The position numbers and the translations under genes are program-made. A stretch of 64,000 nt of DNA from positions 248,001 to 312,000 of the forward strand of contig NZ_JACHXK010000004.1 of NCBI RefSeq assembly GCF_014192105.1. Direction: 5' to 3'. The DNA comes from Paenibacillus phyllosphaerae (GTDB lineage: Bacteria > Bacillota > Bacilli > Paenibacillales > Paenibacillaceae). Positions within the stretch are counted from its first letter, which is position 1, and each line of letters starts with the position of its first letter. Positions 60,223-64,000 of this stretch are shown here, in pieces. Under the pieces are notes generated by a model, which did no database searches, was not told where the DNA came from, and worked only from the letters and a program-made list of their open reading frames with translations.

Positions 60223-61623
60223 TTATTTCATCGCTTTACGCAGCATTTCGATTCTGCTCTTCTCCGCCGGATAACGGAGGGGCAGATCGAAGCGCGTCGT
60301 TTGCTTCAGCACGCTCTTGTAATGCGAGAACGTCTGAAAGCTGCTCTCCCCGTGATAGCTGCCGATCCCGCTCTCCCCTACTCCGCCGAAAGGCAAATAA
60401 GGCGTCCCCAAATGAAGCAGCGTATCGTTCACGCAGCCTCCGCCGAACGAAATCCGTCCAAGAACCTTCTCTTCTGCTTCGCGACTTTCCGTGAACAGAT
60501 AAAGCGCTAGCGGCTTCGGCCTCCCGTTCACAAGCTTCACCGCTTCCTCTATGGATGAATAGGTCATAATAGGCAAAATCGGACCGAAAATCTCATCTTC
60601 CATTACAGGCTCATCCCAAGCGACATCCTCCAACAGCGTAGGTCCGATCTTCAGTGCGGCTTCGTTCAACTTGCAGCCATAGCGAATACGGCCGTTCGTC
60701 AGATAAGCCGTTAACCGTTTGAAGTGGCGCTCATTGACGATTTTGCCGAACCGGTCCGAATTGGCCGGATCTTGGCCGTAGTACTGTTCGATGGCAGCGA
60801 TCAGCTCAGGGATAAGCGCATCCTTGACACGTTCGTGGACGAGAATATAATCCGGCGCAACGCACGTCTGGCCGGCATTGGTCAGCTTGCCGTAGATGAT
60901 CCTTCTGGCTGCCAGCTTCAAATTCGCGTCTTCGTGCACGATACACGGGCTTTTGCCCCCGAGCTCGAGCGTCACGGGTATCAGCTGCTTGGCAGCCGCG
61001 GCCATGATCGTTCTTCCGACCGCTACGCTGCCCGTGAAGAAGATATAATCGAAAGGTTCCGACAGCAGCGTCTGGCTGCTCTCGATCCCGCCTTCCACCA
61101 CGGCAACCGCGCGTGGATCGAATGTTTCTCTAATCAGCTTTGCCACAGTGACCGCAACATGCGGCGTCAGTTCGGAAGGCTTGATCACGACGGTATTGCC
61201 CGCGGCAATCGCTCCGATCGCCGGCGCAAGCGCTAACTGTACCGGATAATTCCAAGGCGCGATGATGAGTGCAGTGCCATAAGGTTCGGGAATGATGCGG
61301 CTTTTGGCCCCGATGAAAATAAATGGCGTCTTCACTCGCTTCGGCTTCGCCCACTTCTTCAGATGTTTCAAGGTATGATTGATTTCTTGATAGAGAATGC
61401 CGATCTCGGTCGTGAAAGCCTCATCCACATGTTTGTTCAGATCCAGCCGCAAGGCTTCCAGGAGCACCTGTTCGTTCGTCTTGATGGCCGACTTTAGCTT
61501 TCGTAGCAACTCGACGCGGGCTTCGAGCGCAAGCGGACCTTCCGAAGCGAACCATTCCTTCTGACGCTTCACGATCGCGGATATTTCGCCTGCCGGCGTT
61601 TCATTCATGCTATTAAGTATCAT
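60223..61623 (-). CDS. aldehyde dehydrogenase, class 3 / YwdH-like
   Basis: 466 residues from the ATG at 61623, after GGAGG. Catalytic Cys in KLTNAGQTCVAPDY, general base Glu in TLELGGKSPCIV, and the NAD(P) site FFTGSVAVGR are present. The lack of an N-terminal extension and the C-terminal SHYKSVLKQT-like tail suggest the membrane-associated fatty aldehyde type. It converges on ypdA with a gap of 2 bases. Confidence 0.92.
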   Translation of the reverse strand: MILNSMNETPAGEISAIVKRQKEWFASEGPLALEARVELLRKLKSAIKTNEQVLLEALRLDLNKHVDEAFTTEIGILYQEINHTLKHLKKWAKPKRVKTPFIFIGAKSRIIPEPYGTALIIAPWNYPVQLALAPAIGAIAAGNTVVIKPSELTPHVAVTVAKLIRETFDPRAVAVVEGGIESSQTLLSEPFDYIFFTGSVAVGRTIMAAAAKQLIPVTLELGGKSPCIVHEDANLKLAARRIIYGKLTNAGQTCVAPDYILVHERVKDALIPELIAAIEQYYGQDPANSDRFGKIVNERHFKRLTAYLTNGRIRYGCKLNEAALKIGPTLLEDVAWDEPVMEDEIFGPILPIMTYSSIEEAVKLVNGRPKPLALYLFTESREAEEKVLGRISFGGGCVNDTLLHLGTPYLPFGGVGESGIGSYHGESSFQTFSHYKSVLKQTTRFDLPLRYPAEKSRIEMLRKAMK

Positions 61624-61661
61624 AAGGGCCTCCATATGTTCTAGCTATTACGCCCAGTATA

Positions 61662-61698
61662 CAACAAAACCCTTGCCCATCCAACGAATGGGCAAGGG
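61662..61698 (-). terminator. terminator of the ChbG-like gene
   Basis: On the minus strand CCCTTGCCCAT pairs with ATGGGCAAGGG, followed by TTTTGTTG. Confidence 0.8.
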
Positions 61699-61718
61699 AG
61701 ATACAGGCACCGAATAAC

Positions 61719-62633
61719 TTATTGACCGGATCGCTGCAGCGCGCGAAGATCCCGCCAACGGACGGGCAATATTCCTTCTTCGGTAATCGTCTGCCGCACA
61801 TCGGGGTCACGGAATAACTCCATCTCCATGCCTCTGCGCAGAGGAGCATCGTGGAAGGCCATCAGTTCTTCGTTAACGAGCGAGGGATGAATAATAATCT
61901 CGGATACCCCGGGATGGAGGCCGCGCAGCAGCGAGATCATCTGCGATTTGAAGGTGTCGTACGTATCGCCTTGCGCGCTTCGGAAAGGCAGGCCGAGCAA
62001 GTAGTCGAGCACGACGACGCCTTTGTGATCCGCGAGCGCTGCCATGCGTTTGGCTTGATCCGCCAATTCCGGAGGCGCCACCTGGCCGTTCTCGAGCAGC
62101 AGATTCCGGGGAAGCCGGAAAGGCAACCCATATTCGGCGCATACGTCGAATACCGCTTCCAGGAAATGCCGGCCGGACTGTAGGCCGTACAGGCTTCCCA
62201 TATGATTATCCGCATGGGTGACGTCAATGCCCAGTTCAAGCGCCATATCGATCTGCGCGACGAGCTCCTGCCGGACCTCCTCCGCATCTGCGGCACGCTC
62301 GAACGATTTGACCTCTTTATGGAAATATCCCTCGTCCGTCACCAGCGACAGCGTACTGCCGCCTCGGAACACAGGTCCCCACTTGACCGCGTTCCATTCG
62401 CTGGTGAACGTCAAGTGAACGCCGATATCGAGATGACGGTGGCGCGCGCTCCATAACGCCGCATCGCGTGACCATCCGCAAGGCATCATGATCGTGGCGG
62501 AAGAGACGATTCCTTCGCTCAGCAGCTGTTTGATTCCTTCATTGGTGGCATGACAGAGTCCGAAATCATCCGCATTCACGATTAGCAAACGATCCTGCGG
62601 CCCGAATCCAAGACGTTGCGCGGTTGATTGCAT
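61719..62633 (-). CDS. ChbG/YdjC-family carbohydrate deacetylase
   Basis: 304 residues. The metal site motif LLIVNADDFGLCHATNEGI opens the protein, and the His ligands are likely in DIGVHLTF and THADNHMGSLYGLQ. ChbG removes acetyl groups from chitooligosaccharides or related sugars. AGGAGGG precedes the ATG. Single gene with its own terminator. Confidence 0.9.
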   Translation of the reverse strand: MQSTAQRLGFGPQDRLLIVNADDFGLCHATNEGIKQLLSEGIVSSATIMMPCGWSRDAALWSARHRHLDIGVHLTFTSEWNAVKWGPVFRGGSTLSLVTDEGYFHKEVKSFERAADAEEVRQELVAQIDMALELGIDVTHADNHMGSLYGLQSGRHFLEAVFDVCAEYGLPFRLPRNLLLENGQVAPPELADQAKRMAALADHKGVVVLDYLLGLPFRSAQGDTYDTFKSQMISLLRGLHPGVSEIIIHPSLVNEELMAFHDAPLRRGMEMELFRDPDVRQTITEEGILPVRWRDLRALQRSGQ

Positions 62634-62743
62634 AACGGTCCCTCCTAACGCTTCGCGGATCTGGCCAAACAGCCTTTCGACAAACGATCATTAACCTGCT
62701 TAACGAACGGCTTATGACCAGTATATGGCCGGGACGCTTCGTT

Positions 62744-63757
62744 TCATGCTCCAAGCCGCCGAGCGAATATTCCGCTTAGCTCGTCCGCGTAACGGTCTAC
62801 CCATTCGCACACATAGGAATTACGCTCGATCTGATGCGCCCAGACATGCGCGTCGTCCAGCCCTTCCGACAGGCGCCCCGCAAAATGAAGGAAAACATCC
62901 ATCATCCGCAGCTTGATCAACGCGGGCAGCAGCTCCAGCTCTTCCCGGGTAAGCCGCATCTGCGAACCGTAACCGCTGCAGAAGGTATCGATGCGCTGAA
63001 GGGCTAGCTGTGAATCCTCGGACGGAAACTCGGCAAGGACGACCGCCACTTCCATAACGCGCACATCCACGGTCGTGAATTCAAAATCGAGCAGCCCTAC
63101 GACCCGGTCGCCTTGCGCGACGCTGTTCGTGAACACGATATCGCCATGAATCCATTGATGCGGCAGCTTCTCGATCTGCGGCGTAAGCTTTGCCAACCGT
63201 GCCCGATGCGTCAGCATCGTCTCAACCCCTGCCAGCTGCCCTTCCGTCAACGCATGTGTACGGCATAACGCCTTGAGAACATCAGCCGCCATGGCAGCAT
63301 GCGTCGTTTCGCAGCGATAATAAGGATCATAGAGAGGATCAGCCTGGATCGTCACATGCTGCAGGACTTTAGCGACGCTGCCAGCCGCTTGTCCCAGTCC
63401 GGCGACATGATGCAGATTATCCACCGTCGGTCGATGTCCCTCAATATAGTGATAAAGCGCGGCCAACTTGCCGTCCGGTGCTGTCGACACGGTCAGCCCC
63501 TGTTTATTGGCAACCGGCTTCGGCACTTGGATCGGCATGTCCGACCGAGCGAGCGCTTGCAGCACCTGATGCTCGACCTGCACGACACCTTCATCTTGAT
63601 GATTATCGTAGATCCGCAGCACATAGCGTTCATTGGCGGCATAAATCATCATGGTCGTATTATTCATGCCGCTCTCTTCCTTCTCGGCACGCCATGGCCC
63701 ACGCCATTCGTAAGCATTCAAAAAGACGGCCAATTCGCCGTCCGTCATCGTCATCAT
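62744..63757 (-). CDS. phosphotransferase-family protein (homoserine kinase/CotS-like)
   Basis: 337 residues from the ATG at 63757, after GGAGG. The kinase-like core has YVLRIYDNH, the catalytic loop HQWIHGDIVFTNSV and LLDFEFTTVDVR. The substrate is unknown. It starts 41 bases after the partial gene at the right edge, so the two are likely co-transcribed. Confidence 0.87.
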   Translation of the reverse strand: MMTMTDGELAVFLNAYEWRGPWRAEKEESGMNNTTMMIYAANERYVLRIYDNHQDEGVVQVEHQVLQALARSDMPIQVPKPVANKQGLTVSTAPDGKLAALYHYIEGHRPTVDNLHHVAGLGQAAGSVAKVLQHVTIQADPLYDPYYRCETTHAAMAADVLKALCRTHALTEGQLAGVETMLTHRARLAKLTPQIEKLPHQWIHGDIVFTNSVAQGDRVVGLLDFEFTTVDVRVMEVAVVLAEFPSEDSQLALQRIDTFCSGYGSQMRLTREELELLPALIKLRMMDVFLHFAGRLSEGLDDAHVWAHQIERNSYVCEWVDRYADELSGIFARRLGA

Positions 63758-63798
63758 AGTGGCCTCCAATAATTAACGTCATAAACGACAAATCAGCG

Positions 63799-64000
63799 TT
63801 AGCTAAGCTTGGCCAAGCGGCTGGCCAAAGTGTCCTGCCAGCTGGCAGACAATGCTGTCAGTCGCAGCAACGAGCGGATCCCCTCCACATCCTTCTTATC
63901 CAGATGCATCACCCGGTTGGCCTCCTGCAGCGAGACTGCGGACTGATCCTGATCGATGAGAAAGACCGGATCGCCTGCTTCAACCTCGCCTTCTTCCAGC
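63799..64000 (-). CDS. C-terminal part of an unidentified protein, cut by window edge
   Basis: The last 67 codons are read from position 64000 to a TAA at 63799-63801. The sequence contains GDPVFLIDQDQSAVSLQEAN and a helical C-terminus (VEGIRSLLRLTALSAS). I do not recognise it. The frame is inferred from its being open to the window edge and ending just before the ribosome site of the next gene. Confidence 0.5.
   Translation of the reverse strand, partial: LEEGEVEAGDPVFLIDQDQSAVSLQEANRVMHLDKKDVEGIRSLLRLTALSASWQDTLASRLAKLS

Overview
The window looks like chromosomal DNA of a moderately GC-rich, spore-former-type Firmicute, most likely Paenibacillus or a close relative such as Cohnella. The grounds are: three T-box leaders (tyrS, DAHP synthase, serS), strong AGGAGG-type ribosome binding sites, Gram-positive lipoproteins, a YpdA-type bacillithiol disulfide reductase, YpsA (DUF1273) and DUF3243 proteins, a YugO-like potassium channel, an Lpl/Ytc-type sugar ABC transporter beside a GH35 beta-galactosidase, and 7TMR-type sensor kinases. 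I see no rRNA, tRNA, CRISPR array, prophage or insertion sequence. Assignments rest on reading translations and motifs by eye; no search was run.

Layout. 1-10.8 kb is mixed housekeeping: the edge of an ABC transporter gene, a GDSL hydrolase, tyrS with its T-box, a potassium channel, a TipA-type MerR regulator with an overlong-spacer promoter, a ZIP metal transporter, a Nudix hydrolase, an epimerase, a membrane-anchored TlpA thioredoxin with a HesB-like protein, a Dabb protein and a methyltransferase. 11-20.1 kb is a coherent catabolic island on the minus strand: amidohydrolase, two nucleoside-type permeases, a double ABC ATPase, a BMP lipoprotein and a Rieske oxygenase. It is divergent from a PucR-family regulator, with two inverted PucR-box-like sites between them. 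20.2-22.1 kb is an ABC-F gene behind a leader with a 13-codon upstream ORF and an attenuator. 22.1-26.1 kb has an SDR/EamA pair with a divergent LysR regulator, an extremely acidic small protein and a phosphotransferase. 26.2-34.4 kb is a beta-galactoside operon (GH35, two permeases, lipoprotein) with a LacI regulator, two matching operator palindromes and a run of hairpin-forming tandem repeats.

34.6-46.8 kb holds an orphan 7TMR-DISM kinase, the T-box-controlled chorismate mutase/DAHP synthase, a repeat-rich intergenic stretch with a 56-bp palindrome, a phosphodiester glycosidase, a three-gene operon (DCC thiol protein, SRPBCC-DoxX fusion, DUF4166), and an HD-GYP/sensor kinase/response regulator operon. 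46.8-49.5 kb is a decaying locus: a multiply frameshifted SgrR-like gene facing a frameshifted MFS transporter. 49.5-64 kb returns to ordinary genes: YpsA, DUF3243, an LLM oxidoreductase, a glutamine-rich coiled-coil protein, a MoxR/DUF58/DUF4129 operon, a VOC protein, a divergent serS with a T-box, an HNH-like protein, ypdA, an aldehyde dehydrogenase, a ChbG-like deacetylase, a phosphotransferase and a partial gene at the right edge.

The parts most worth following up are the Rieske/PucR island (a possible route for uptake and oxidation of purine-like compounds), the ABC-F attenuator, the hairpin repeats with compensatory changes near 32.8-33.0 kb, the DCC/DoxX/DUF4166 operon and the basic-residue-free acidic protein.
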